Positions 1 to 10,770 of a DNA stretch of 64,000 bases are shown piece after piece. The notes below the pieces were generated by a model. It did no database searches, was not told the origin of the DNA, and saw only the letters and a list, made by a program, of their open reading frames with translations. Position 1 is the stretch's first letter, and every line of letters starts with the position of its first letter. The position numbers and the translations under genes were made by a program. The DNA is taken from the NCBI GenBank assembly GCA_001414485.1, contig LLEY01000012.1, positions 1 through 64,000 of the forward strand, read 5' to 3'. The stretch is from Calycina herbarum. Its lineage: Eukaryota > Ascomycota > Leotiomycetes > Helotiales > Pezizellaceae.

Positions 1-420
1 CTTCTAGATAAAGGCCCTAGCTTTTTAGACTAATTATAGCCTTATTAGTAGGTAGATTAGTATTTAGAAGTGTTATTTTTAAGCTAGATAAATATTAGTA
101 TATATATATTATTAGATATTTAAGAAGGATTACTTATAACTTATATTCCTTCTTTAAATGTGCTTTAAATCTATTATAAATTTAGAAGAAAGACTGATTC
201 TAAGAAGACTCTCTATTTTTACTCTAGGATCTAAGATTAAAGCTATATATAAAGCTCTATTCTTAGATTCTAGAACTCTGTTCTTAGGATAGTACTTTCT
301 TAGCTTAGCTATACCTTTATTAAGAGCGTTTATAAGATCTTTTATCTTCTTCAAGAGTTAGTTATATATATATATATAAGTAAGAAGTAAGAAAGAGAGT
401 AGAAAAGAGATCTCGCTTAA
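1..420 (-). mobile_element. Decayed hAT-type transposase relic
   Basis: This is an AT-rich stretch whose minus strand (354 down to 154) reads as a 66-residue fragment. It contains the pattern LRKYYP, a spacer, then YIALILDPRVKIE. That resembles the C-terminal part of hAT transposases, which usually have a KYY segment followed by an Ile/Leu-Asp-Pro-Arg-x-Lys block. Below 154 the same strand is full of stops, as expected after RIP. The element would run off the left edge. The family call rests on a short motif only; the AT-rich decay is clear. Confidence 0.42.
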
Positions 421-532
421 GCTCTCAGCAGCCTCGGAGCCTACCCCGACGCCACTCCGAGTCTCGGCCCGGCCTGGTCCGATACGGCCCGAATACTTAG
501 AGTACTACTCTGAGTTACTCAGAGTAAGTACT

Positions 533-589
533 ATGAGTAGAGTAGAGTAGAGTAGAGTAGTGGTCACTACTCTACTCTACTCTACTCAT
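533..589. repeat. GAGTA pentanucleotide palindrome
   Basis: Copies of GAGTA on one side (to 562) face copies of TACTC on the other (from 565), separated by a 2-nt spacer GT. About 23 bp of each arm pair perfectly. It lies just outside the hAT-like relic, so it could be the terminus of that element or an independent hairpin. A similar GAGTA/TACTC cluster occurs at 45293-45359. Confidence 0.75.
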
Positions 590-903
590 TTCTCACACTG
601 CGCACAATGGAAGATGGTAAGGTGTCTGTAGAATAGTGCTGTGGGCTCTTACCTGTGTGGTGCTGCTTTAAGTTTGCTTGGATCTTGAGAATAAAAGCAG
701 TAGCTGTATCTTCAAGATTCGTGAGACGAAACAAGACTAGCAATAACAATTGATTCGAGATTCACGTTTAGGGGAACCAAAACGGGCTTCATGTATGTAC
801 CATTGAATCGAAGTCTATCGCTACTTCAAGACCAAACAACCAGATATTACTCCACGGTCTACTCACCACCAGTTCTGATCCATACAAATGTCCGTTGAAG
901 CTT

Positions 904-1761
904 TCAAGCATTTCGTGGAGCTTTATCACCAGAGGTCTCCTTCTTTGATCCTGGAGATGGGGGAAGGTGAAGCTCGACTCCTTTGGCCGCGGCACGCTCC
1001 TTGGCTCGAGTTCGCAGAAATAATACTGCCTCTCTCCGAATCTTGAGGTTCTCCTTCTTCTGCTCCTCCTCTTTGAGCTCCTCTTCTTGCTTGAGGGTAG
1101 CGCGTCGCTTGCGAGCTTCACCGAGAGTCAAAGGTGGTTCCGAAGCCTTGAGTTCCTCCGCCATTGCATGAATACGTTCGGTTGGGATGACGCTGACAGC
1201 CTTCAATTCGGCGGATGTCATGGATCGGGATTTGAGGATGGTGCCGGGGCGTGAGAGGTATGGCTATAAACTTGTTAATTTATGAATGGTGAATTGGACG
1301 GGTGACTTACGCGGTTCTCTTCAGGACTCATGACTCTGTCATTCTCGGCGAAGGAGGGGAAGGGGGTGGTCGTGTTGAGTCCAGGTGATTGCGGTCGGTT
1401 TTCTCTTGTTCCCAAAGTGACGCGTGCCATGCCACGTTCGAGGCTGGTATCGTTGATTCCTGGTTGAAAATTAGAAGTGGCCTTGAACGCGAGGGCGACA
1501 GCAACGTACGTTCTCCAGTATTCTCCGCCATCGTGATTGGTTCTTCGTCCATGAAGGTGACCTCGTCTCGGAATGTTGGAGTACGTCTCAAGTTCAACGG
1601 TGGTGGTCGAGGTCTTCGCGTATTTCCAACTTGTGCGAAGTTAGCAAATATGGAGTTGGGAAGGTTTTGGCTTTACCTTCACGTGAACTCATGCCCGCCG
1701 AGACTGCGCTATTGTTGCTTAGTCGGCCATCTCTATCACCTGTTGTATTGTCGGACTCCAT
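904..1761 (-). CDS. Hypothetical small charged protein (237 aa, 4 exons)
   Basis: I do not recognise this protein. Exons on the minus strand are 1761-1677, 1629-1510, 1459-1311 and 1263-904. The introns are 47, 50 and 47 bp, each with a GTAAAG, GTACGT or GTAAGT donor, a CTAAC/CTAAT-like branch site where visible and an AG acceptor. The frame stays open across all junctions (714 nt). The N-terminal half is Ser/Thr/Pro-rich and probably disordered. The C-terminal half has a strongly charged helix with runs such as KQEEELKEEEQKKE, probably a coiled coil, and ends in a basic tail. There is no signal peptide or membrane segment. The start is the first ATG upstream of intron 1. The gene structure is fairly safe; function is unknown. 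Confidence 0.7.
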
Positions 1762-2996
1762 GGCTTTGTTGCTTGGAACGACGGTGTGTTTTTTTGTTTG
1801 GTGGACCAGACAATGATGTGACGAGAAAAGGTAGAAGAGATCAGTTTCTGATATCAGACAGGACTTTCCATAGAGGGTTGTGAATGGAAGGTGAAGCTTT
1901 ATAATTGGCTCAGACGGCTGATTTTATGAGCTGCGGAGGAAATCCGGAGATTGTAGGTTCAAATTGCTGTCCAGTCACCAAGTTTGACAGATTCACTTTG
2001 AACCAAGCATGCACTTAACAGCGGCCAACTGGGCAATTAGTGCGAGTTTTCTTTGGAGTGGTTATGGATTCTCACCTTGAGAACCATGATCCTTATTTCC
2101 AGAGCAAAATTGAGTGTTTTTAAACACTGTTTTGTGACCAAAAGCTTGAAATGAAGTGCTGAAGACAAGAGCCGCACTCCTCATTGTGTATATATAAGGG
2201 AGAAACTGGTGTCTCAACAAACTATTTGTTCTTAGCCAAGGCAAATAATGTGATTAAACAAAACAAAAGAACTTACAGCTGGTTTGGCTCAGGTTGCCAT
2301 CTTCTGGTGTTTTCCAGCTAGAGAGGAGGCTCGTGATGAAAGATTTGGATACAAGCACACTATCATGCCCATTTTGACATGGGAATTGCGATGTGGATGA
2401 TATTATCGTTTGGGTTTCTTTGGTGGGTTTGGCACTCTTGGAACTGGGTGTTGTTTGTTTTGAATGCTTTTTCCTTCCTGGCCATCGTGCCTTCCTCAAA
2501 AATATAACCGGTTAGCACCTGCCCTGTCTACCTAGCTCGCAGCTTTTTAGGGCAATTCAAAGGATTTATTTGAAGCACTTGGAACAATTTAAAACATTGA
2601 CCCAGGTGTTTTAGAACAATAAATTTCAATTGTCCTAAATTATTTGGTGATTGAAGTTAGAACAAAGAGCTATCTACTGCCACATCTAGGTAGTGTCCAT
2701 TGTGAGTCTAACTACCGCAGTAAACCCCACAAAATGAATAACTTGAAATGATAGAGCAAAGTCATGAACAAATAGATCCACGTCGTGAAATTATAACAAG
2801 AACATAGAAGACTCTTGAGAGAATGTTCAAGTGAGATCCGGAATAGGGGGAAGAAGTTGGTCCTATCAAGGACCTGGCTGTCATTTATCAATGACGGAGA
2901 TCGGATATCGGATTAACCAATCATCCGGCTAAACCTCAAAATTTCTCGGAGCTGTGAACTGAACTCCTTACCATACCAAACATCACAAATTCAACC
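1762..2996. other. Intergenic region, no confident gene
   Basis: About 1.2 kb separates two divergent genes. A minus-strand open stretch at 2499-2254 is followed by plausible splice signals (GTAAGT near 2273), but its long form lacks an ATG. The ATG form from 2484 gives only about 45 residues. I see nothing else convincing. The last 100 bases should contain the Mge1 promoter. Confidence 0.5.
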
Positions 2997-3782
2997 ATGA
3001 TTCAAAGAACACTCCTCCGTCAATCCAGAGCATTGGGCTCATGTATCAGATCGGCACCGCGGTCATCACTCACCAGACCACAATTCCAAAAACCAGCAGC
3101 CAATGCTTTCGCGCGGTCGGCATGGAGAGGATATGCCACAGAGCCAGAGGCATCAAAAGCTGAGGGCGACAAGAATGGAAAGACTGAGGCGAAGAATGGA
3201 GAGGCTGAAGATCCAGTGAAGAAGGAATTGGAAGCGAAGAATAAGGAGATCGTCGAGTTAAAGGTTTGCTTGCCGCCACTCACTTTCTGTTGGCATGGAA
3301 AATCATCATGAACTAACCTGCTTCGCCTTCAGGATAGATATCTTCGATCAGTCGCCGAGTTCCGAAATCTCCAAGAACGAACAAAGCGTGACATGCAAAC
3401 CGCCAAAGACTTTGCCATTCAGAAGTTTGCGAAGGATCTGGTTGACAGTGTCGACAACCTTGATCGCGCCTTGGCCATGGTTCCGGAGGAGAAGCTCAAG
3501 TCGGAGGAGAAGTCGGAGCATCTCCAGGATCTAGTTTCATTATACGAGGGATTGAAAATGACGGAATCAATTTTGATGTCGACGATGAAGAAGCATGGCT
3601 TGGAGCGATTCGACCCTAGCACCGCAAACGAGAAATTCAACCCAAACGAGCACGAGGCAACATTCATGTCACCAATGCAAGGAAAGGAAGAGAACACCGT
3701 GTTCCACACTCAACAAAAGGGGTTCAAACTCAATGGAAGAATATTGAGACCAGCCAAGGTCGGTGTTGTAAAGAATAACTGA
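2997..3782 (+). CDS. mge1: Mitochondrial GrpE, nucleotide exchange factor for Hsp70
   Basis: GrpE-family co-chaperone that releases ADP from mitochondrial Hsp70 (Ssc1) during matrix import and folding. Two exons, 2997-3263 and 3333-3782, flank a 69-bp intron with the branch GAACTAAC. The product is 238 aa, normal for fungal Mge1. The N-terminus is rich in Arg, Ser and Ala with no acidic residues for about 45 residues, as in a matrix presequence. A charged helix (residues ~55-95) follows. Then comes the GrpE core, with RYLRSVAEFRNLQERTKRD near residue 92, a dimer helix, and the beta domain near the end (GFKLNGRILRPAKVGV). The start is the first ATG and fits the presequence. The assignment is strong. 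Confidence 0.95.
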
Positions 3783-4203
3783 AGAGGAGGCGTCGAGGCT
3801 CCGTGTACATTGTACGATTAAGTGTGGTATACTATGATAGGCGTTGGATGCTGGATTGGCAATGCTCCTCTCAACTGGCGTTGCAAAATGGGTCTGCAAA
3901 CTGTATAGAACGGGCACGATATTCATGATGATACAGTACGAAGTTTTAATACAAAGTCGACCATTCTCGCAATAAAGCCTCTTCGGGGTGGTTATTTACT
4001 TCAACAAAGTATATTCCTCATTACTCATACCATCATTCGTGCGTACCTCTACAACTCCACGCTAATAACAGATCCAAACACTCCGACAAGAGGAAGAAAA
4101 GAACGGGCGCGCTCAAAAATCCGACATATTCCCAACATGCGCAAAAACACTCCCCAACACATCCCAAATGAACTCCAAACTGCCACCACCGCCAAAACTC
4201 CAA
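3783..4203. other. Convergent 3' intergenic region
   Basis: The tails of mge1 (plus strand) and of the 818-aa gene (minus strand) meet here. A possible polyadenylation signal, AATAAA, lies near 3970. No other feature was seen. Confidence 0.5.
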
Positions 4204-6928
4204 TTACTCCTCCACTTCCTGGGGAGCAGGTCTCCATTCTTCAAAGGCATTTAGGTATTTTTGTTTAGGCTTCCACTGGGACACTCTCATTAGCAACACT
4301 CCACGACAATGGAAGTGGACAACTTACGTCGGTACCTCTTTGGTCTTCTGGAAGTTCGCGTTGGACATCCTCTATTAGGAGTTGAAGGAAACGGAATCGC
4401 ACTCTAGCCTCCCTGATCTCATACTTATACTCAGCAGCCTGGATATCGCTATGTGCATTTTCACTCTCAATGCGAGCAATTTCGAGTTCCGAGCGCTCAA
4501 CTTCATCTCTCAAAAATCGTCTGTACTGCTTCTTTGCTGGGTGATCAATCTTGAAGTAACCAGACTCATCAACGACATGGCGAGGAGCGAGATTTGGTGG
4601 ATGGGACCCGGTATCACTAACATACTGCTCTTGTGCAACTGGGCATGGCTTATCCTCCTCAAGCAATGCCAGCCTTGCTGCTTCCGCGCCTTTGTGTGCA
4701 AGTCGCTCGGGATTCAGGAACTCTTGTGCGCACTGTTCTGCCTCATCCAACTTTTCGTTAAATCTTTCTTCGGCAATTTCGTCAGCCTCTGCAAGCCTCG
4801 TTAGACCAAGTATGGTCTCTCGCTGCACGTCATCTATCAAATTTTGCATTTCAACTCTCTGGCGTTCAATGTCGTATATGAAATTTCTGAGGCTCTCTTT
4901 CGCAATGGCTACGGCATGGTGGGCGGCAATTCTCCTTCCGAAGAAGTGATTTACGAAGCAGCTGTTCATAAATCTCTTTTGGTCGTGGGTCTCATTTTTC
5001 TCGCGGAGATACTTGATATAGGCCTCGGTTTCAATGAACTTTACCTGTGCCTGTTCCTTGGTTCCTCCGTCCGTGGCAAAATAGTTGATGATTCTCTCCT
5101 TTGAATGAGTTAGCGAGGTTGCTCTTGAAGAGTGAGTAGTTCACTCACCTGGGTAACGGTCTCCGGTTCAGACGCTGTTCCGAAAGAATAGTTTGGATAT
5201 TTCGGGGAGTCGCCCTGGGTTCGAAAGCCTTGCTTCATGAACTGGTCGTAATGCCAGGGATAGCTTCGTGCAAAGTTTTTTGGCATCTTGTGCAAATTCA
5301 AACGGCCTTGGCGTGTTAGCGTTACTCGTCTTCTTGGGGAAGGAACGACCTACCATGAGGACTGTGAATCATCTTGGGACTGCTTTCCACCGAGTAGATT
5401 CCAGACATATAATCCTCTGCTTCCTCGCAAATCCCATATATCTCCTTAGTACCAGGGCGGAATAATGCATCGTCATCTTGTGGTGGCAACTTGTCCTGTT
5501 ATGTTTATGTTAATTCTCAATCTCATTGGACTGGTGCGCGGGTTTTTAGCAGATGCCAACTTACTTGTGGCAAGGACTCTGGCTCCTCCTCAGCAACACC
5601 CATTGGCTCGGTATATTTCAACTTGTTATCGCCCATTCCTTCAGCCCATCTCGCGAACGTTACGGGGGTGATGTAAAAATCTTTGCCCAAGGGTTTAGGA
5701 GGTGCGTCGAGAGTTTCGTTGAACATTCCGTCTGCAGGCTCAGGATATTCTCGGCCTTCTGGGTTTAGATGTTGGTCTGCGAATGCCACTATATTTGTGT
5801 CTGAATATCGATAACCGCGAGCACCTCGAGTTTGAGCCATTTCCGCAAGGTTAGCGTTATAGAGTTCAGACATCTGAGCTTCAGCTTCCGAGGCATCTTT
5901 TTGACGTTTAAGGCCCCCCGGATGAAGATAGCTACCTACGTGCTTGAAGACATCTTCCGTTGGGGCATCATTCTCATCGCCGTCCAGCCAATCCCTGAAC
6001 TTGAAGTATTCCTCTTCCCGCTTGTTTCTGGGTTCTGTTTGGTCGAACAGGATGGGAGGATGATACTTTGGGAAGGAAGGGTCAGTGCTGCCCTCTGGTA
6101 CATTTGCATTTGCAGCTACGACTTGCTCCCAATCATCTGGGTCAACCCATCTCCCGTTGATCTTGATCCACCCAGCAGCCTCGATAATTTCGTCCCTTGT
6201 GCGCACCGGTACCGGGTATTTCTTGATCCACTCCTCATATGACATGTTACCAACAGGGCCTCCGTGAAGGGGTTTGGGTTTGGGTCTGGGTTGAAAACTA
6301 TCTCTCGCCGAAAATTCTGGATGTTGTTTGAGTTCCGGGGGTACAGGATCGGGTCCGCCAACAGGATCCCAGAACCAGAGGCTCTTAGGGTCAAGCTCAT
6401 CTAATCTAATCATTATCAGCATTTTGATGGGTTGGTCTTGGGCCGTGAGACTTACTCGCAAATTTCGCCATCTCCCTGGCCAAAGAGTGGAAGCGATAAC
6501 AATATCGGGTCTTGATGAACGAATCGCGAGGGGTTCTGGTAGATAGCGCAGTGCAGTCGGTCGCAATAGAGTGGCTCGCATTTCTTCCCGACCGAACCTC
6601 GCATGGCGGCATAGACGTGGAGAGTTTCGAGGGTGACGGGGATTCGAGGGTGCTGGATGAAATTGTCCTTTGGTTCCACTGGCGTCCAAACTCCATTGTG
6701 GTTATAGTAGCCAACCTCGAAGGTCTTTCGCCATTTCCCCGTGTGGTCGAGAAAACCTGGCTCGTAATACACCTTTTGAGCGCCGACTCCTCTAATTGCC
6801 TTCTGCCTATATTCTGGTCGTGCTTCTGGTCGAGCTTCTGGTCGAGCTTCTGGTCGCGATCGAGACTGGGAAGGCGTAGGCGAGGCCTGCCAGGAGAACG
6901 ACTTGAAGGGGTCGTCGGGGTCGTCCAT
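4204..6928 (-). CDS. Uncharacterised 818-aa protein, six exons
   Basis: I do not recognise the family. Exons on the minus strand are 6928-6456, 6405-5565, 5495-5354, 5306-5149, 5098-4328 and 4275-4204. Introns of 50, 69, 47, 50 and 52 bp have GTAAGT, GTAGGT or GTGAGT donors and CTAAC- or CTGAT-type branch sites. The six exons sum to 2457 nt with frame preserved throughout. The N-terminus is acidic, then has a small repeat of Pro-Glu-Ala-Arg (x3). The middle is rich in Trp, Tyr and Pro, with segments such as GWIKINGRWVDPDDW. The C-terminal ~250 residues form long charged helices, probably coiled coil. There is no signal peptide or membrane helix. The Trp-Tyr-rich part is faintly like small mitochondrial complex I subunits, but I would not assign a function. 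Confidence 0.8.
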
Positions 6929-8332
6929 CTCAGATCGTGTTGATACACTTGGTTTTGATGTTGATACAGAACTTGCTTGGCTTGGTGGGTTTGTTTACAG
7001 ACGCGCTTTGAGTAAGCTCCGTTAGTTGCTATCTGTGTTGCCAATGAGATGATGTTCACCACTATTCACATCTCGCTTTCTCCCAATTCTTGATCTGGCT
7101 AACGGTGAATTGCCACTTACCAAGAAATCTAGCGACCTTTAACCAAAGATCTTCCAGCAAAAGGCGCAAAAGCAAAGGCGAGGTAGTGCTGAGTTGAGCG
7201 GGCGAAGCAAAGTAAAGCAAAGCAACAGTAACTACGCAATTTGTGTGAAAGCAATTGTCAAAAAAGATATGTGTTGTGAAGCAAAAGAGGCTCTTTCTAC
7301 TTGCGTTGTGTGCAAGATGTGTGCGTGATGGAAAATTGAGAACTTTGAGGTTTCAAGCTGATGTTGGCGCTAGGTAAATTGTGGAAGTGGAAAAGTCTGC
7401 ACAAACCTGGATGATGGTTGTGTCGCTGCTTTGGATTGACAATAGAGGTTGTTGACTTTCTGTTAGAGCGGCAAGCTTTGTCGACTAAGCGAATACCCCG
7501 GATTTTGGACCTACCTATTGTCCCCAGATGTGACAATAGGCATTGACCCAGCTGCATGTACCTTCAAGTCCAGCGGGATTGTGGGGGTGTGGGGAAAAGG
7601 TTAATTGATGCGCAGAGCTAGCACTAGGAACCTAATTAGGAAGAAATGAGGCCTTCACCTTGCACCCAAGAATAATTGATTTACCACGTCCAAGTGGTGC
7701 TGGCAAGCTGTGGCAAAGTTCAGAATACAACACGACCATCAAAATCAGCATTTCTAAATTCTAATATCCAAAGTTCCTTCCAAACAAGAAAAAGCTAATT
7801 ATGAAAATAAATGGAATCTCCAAGGTAAGTCAGAACTGCACGCACAATGACAAAAAAATCAACAATTAAATGGTGAATGCTTTGTAGGCATAGAAACAAG
7901 AAACAAGAAACAATACGGCAATTTTCAAAGAGAAATGCAAATCCTTTTGTATTTTCTGAACGCTCTATTAACTAACTGAGCGCGTTTCTTTACAATCCAA
8001 AACCATAGCTATGATGGTTTATCTTATTGAACAATTTGTCTGAATGTGTCAAGACTTTGTGTCACCTAGCAACAACTGAGAAACGTGACTAGCACGTCTC
8101 ACGTGTTTAGGCTCAACCTAGGTTGCAGGTGAACTCTCATCATTGAACCTAAACCAACCACTACCTACGAAATCTCTCCCCTCCATTTCCAATAATCTCC
8201 TTCATCAAGACCAGACATCCCCCAAAACCATCTACCAATCCCTGGTTAGCTCCACCAGTGCAACCCAAAATCCGCACCCAAGTCCCCAAATCCCGGGTGT
8301 CCTCCACGCCAAATCCATCACCAACCAACAAG
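6929..8332. other. Divergent intergenic region (1.4 kb)
   Basis: This separates two divergently transcribed genes and should hold both promoters. It has CT-rich and A-rich stretches typical of fungal promoters. Small open frames are present but none has support. Confidence 0.5.
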
Positions 8333-9743
8333 ATGGCATCAAACTCCAGTCCCTCAGCCCGATCTCGAGCCTCAAAATCCGATCAGCCACTCTTCACGTC
8401 ACAAATGCAGGATCGGCAGGCTCGGAATAAGAATCCTTACACTAGTGATGAGGATAGCGATTTTGATTCTGCGGGTGGCAGGTATGATGCGTGAGTTTTA
8501 AGTTTACAATTATTATTTTTTTCTCCTTCTATTTCTTCGAGTTTTTGAGATTCAAGTTCTGGGTTTTCTTGTTTATTTCAATACGCTTGGTTGTTGAATT
8601 TATGTGGTTGTGCCTGATCACCCCCCGCGATTCGTTTTCGACGATGGAAAATCGTATATATGGGGATGGGGATGGGGAGGGGGAGGGGGTGAAATGGGTC
8701 GAGCGGGTCGAGTTGCTCGTCCAGAGGTAATCGTGCCTTCCCTCTGTGTGAGAACTCTGCTGAGTGGCACGTGGCTGTGGTCGAGGTCAAGGTTGAGGGA
8801 AGGAGCGACCTTGAGTCGACCTCGATCGCTCTGTGGCCAGGGAGAGGGGTGGTGGATCGGGTCTCTCTCCTCTCATGCGATATTGTAACACGACGGGAGG
8901 TCACGGCGAAGGAATGAACGACCACCTGCAATTAGTGATGGCGTGACTGGGTGTTTCTGCTCATGGGTGGCCACCACCTACTCGAGAAATTCTCATCTTT
9001 GTTTTCCGTGTTGACTCTATTTTACATTTTCTACTTTGCATTCTCTATGTTCCATCTACCCGTCTCCAATCCTCTCTCTTCTTTCCTCCAATTTGAAACT
9101 TGACACTTTCATCCTCCTCTCAAAACCCCAACTTCAGAATATAAAATACTAACAGGATTTAAAGTTACAACACCGATACTTACGCACAAACACAACTTCG
9201 ACGAGATGCAGCAATCAAGCTCGATTCCCCGGAACTAGTAATGATGCTAGCTCAATCCCGAAACGACGTATGCACTATCCCCTTTCTTGCATTCCTTTCT
9301 ATTATTGCCCAGCTCGTCTCGCACTTCTTAGCTTCTCATATCCCCTCCCTCCCTTTCCGCTTTTTCATCACCACTCTCCCCGCCTGATTCCAAACCTCCA
9401 ACCCACCTCCTCTCACCTACCCAAACCTAGCCCCTTCCCATCCCCTCACCAAAACCAAAAACTAACAAACAACCCCCCCTCAAAGTCCATCCCAGCAACC
9501 CGCAACTACCTCACCAAAATCCTCTGCGGCTACCTAACCCAAGCAGACATCGACCAAGAAACCGCCTCGGAAGCCGCCAAAATCGCCGCCGCATCCGCAA
9601 AAGTAGCAGCCGGCAACACCGAGAGAGATACCCGGGGAACAGCTAGTGTGGGAGGGAGTAGATTAAATGATATCAGGAAGGAGAGGGAGAGGAGGAGGAG
9701 TGGGGGGTCAGGTGGTGGGAGTGGTGGTGGTGGTGGGGTATGA
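8333..9743 (+). CDS. Hypothetical 172-aa protein with a 674-bp first intron
   Basis: Exons are 8333-8490, 9165-9267 and 9486-9743. Exon 1 ends in GATGC before GTGAGT. Exon 2 begins after TTTAAAG with ACTAAC upstream. The third acceptor follows AACTAACAAACAACCCCC. Frame is kept across both junctions (519 nt). Visible features are a Ser-rich start, an acidic patch (SDEDSDFDSAGG), a helical middle (QTQLRRDAAIKLDSPELVMM), an Ala-rich helix and a Gly/Arg-rich tail. No signal peptide or membrane helix is seen. I do not recognise the family; it looks like a small conserved fungal protein. Intron 1 is about ten times longer than other introns here, so an unseen internal exon is possible. Confidence 0.62.
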
Positions 9744-10770
9744 TTGGAAATGATGGGAATGGGGTAAGGGATAGGAGATAGGAGATAGGAAAGGGATGGG
9801 GAAGACATAGGAGATGGGTATGGGATAGGAAAGGGATGCGAGAAGAGGGAGAGGGAACTCTAGTTTTCCTATTATGAAAGTGAGAGCACCACACTTTCCA
9901 CTTCCGGTTCTCATTTAGGAGGAACTTCAATACCTTCTCTTTCAGGGGATGATGGAGAAGGGTACCAGGGGCTTCTCCGAGATATTGGGTCACAAGCTGC
10001 GAGGGGAATCAAGTTAATACACTTTACTTGCAATAGTAACGAGTTATGATACTGAAATTGTCTTTCTAATCAACTAAAGAAAAAGAAAAAGCGAGTCCCC
10101 AAAAGCGAGTCCCCAAAACTAAACTTTTAGTGTTTTGAATGTCATAGAATTTCAATAGTTGAGGGAGGCAGGTAATACTTCTTCAAGAACTCTTCTCGAG
10201 TAACTCGAAGGGTACGAGCACTCTAAGGCGCCAGAGGACTCATCAGAATGCCCACAACGAAAACCGCAATCCCACATTACTCTGAAATTTCGAAGAATCA
10301 GTACACATCTCACAAGTCAAAAGGCAAACCAAAATGAAAAAGGCCAGATAATTATATATCCTCAAAAGAGGAAGGATTGTGCATTTCCTCATTAAAATAT
10401 ACAAGTCCACCTCCAGCCCCAATTCCAGGTCTCTGTTCTATTCAACCAGGAACCCGGATCCTCAACCCCCCGCCTCCCATACATACATACAAAACAGTCC
10501 CCCCATACCCGGTTTTATACCAAGGTTGCATGCCACTAATCTCAAATGTACGCTTCTCCCTCGTCTTCTTCATTCGTCAAAGCGCCCATCTATCCAACTC
10601 TTTTTCCAATGCTATATGAAATGTGCCCAATCCCAAAAGAACGCCAATGAACTATGAAAAAGCAGAAAACACCTTGTATGTGTGTTGTCCCTAAAAACCC
10701 CGGGACAGCGGGGGTTCTGTAAAAACAAAATGGAAAGGGGAAAAAACGCCTGCTCTGTCAAAACAACCAA
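9744..10770. other. Convergent intergenic region with purine-rich repeats
   Basis: The first 100 bases are a degenerate GGGATAGGAGATAGGA-type purine run. The remainder is the joint 3' region of the gene ending at 9743 and the ADAM gene on the other strand. No gene was seen. Confidence 0.5.
10089..10116. repeat. Two perfect 14-bp direct repeats (AAGCGAGTCCCCAA)
   Basis: Two exact head-to-tail copies lie in an A-rich context. They share the word AAGCGAGTC with the terminal repeats of the transposon at 48866-50716. However, the period is 14 rather than 17 and no ACGTG tip is present. Confidence 0.8.

Noticed and set aside
2062..2499. Small two-exon gene on the minus strand
   Set aside because: Splice signals exist, but the long form starts at TTG and the spliced frame ends almost at once. 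Evidence too weak.
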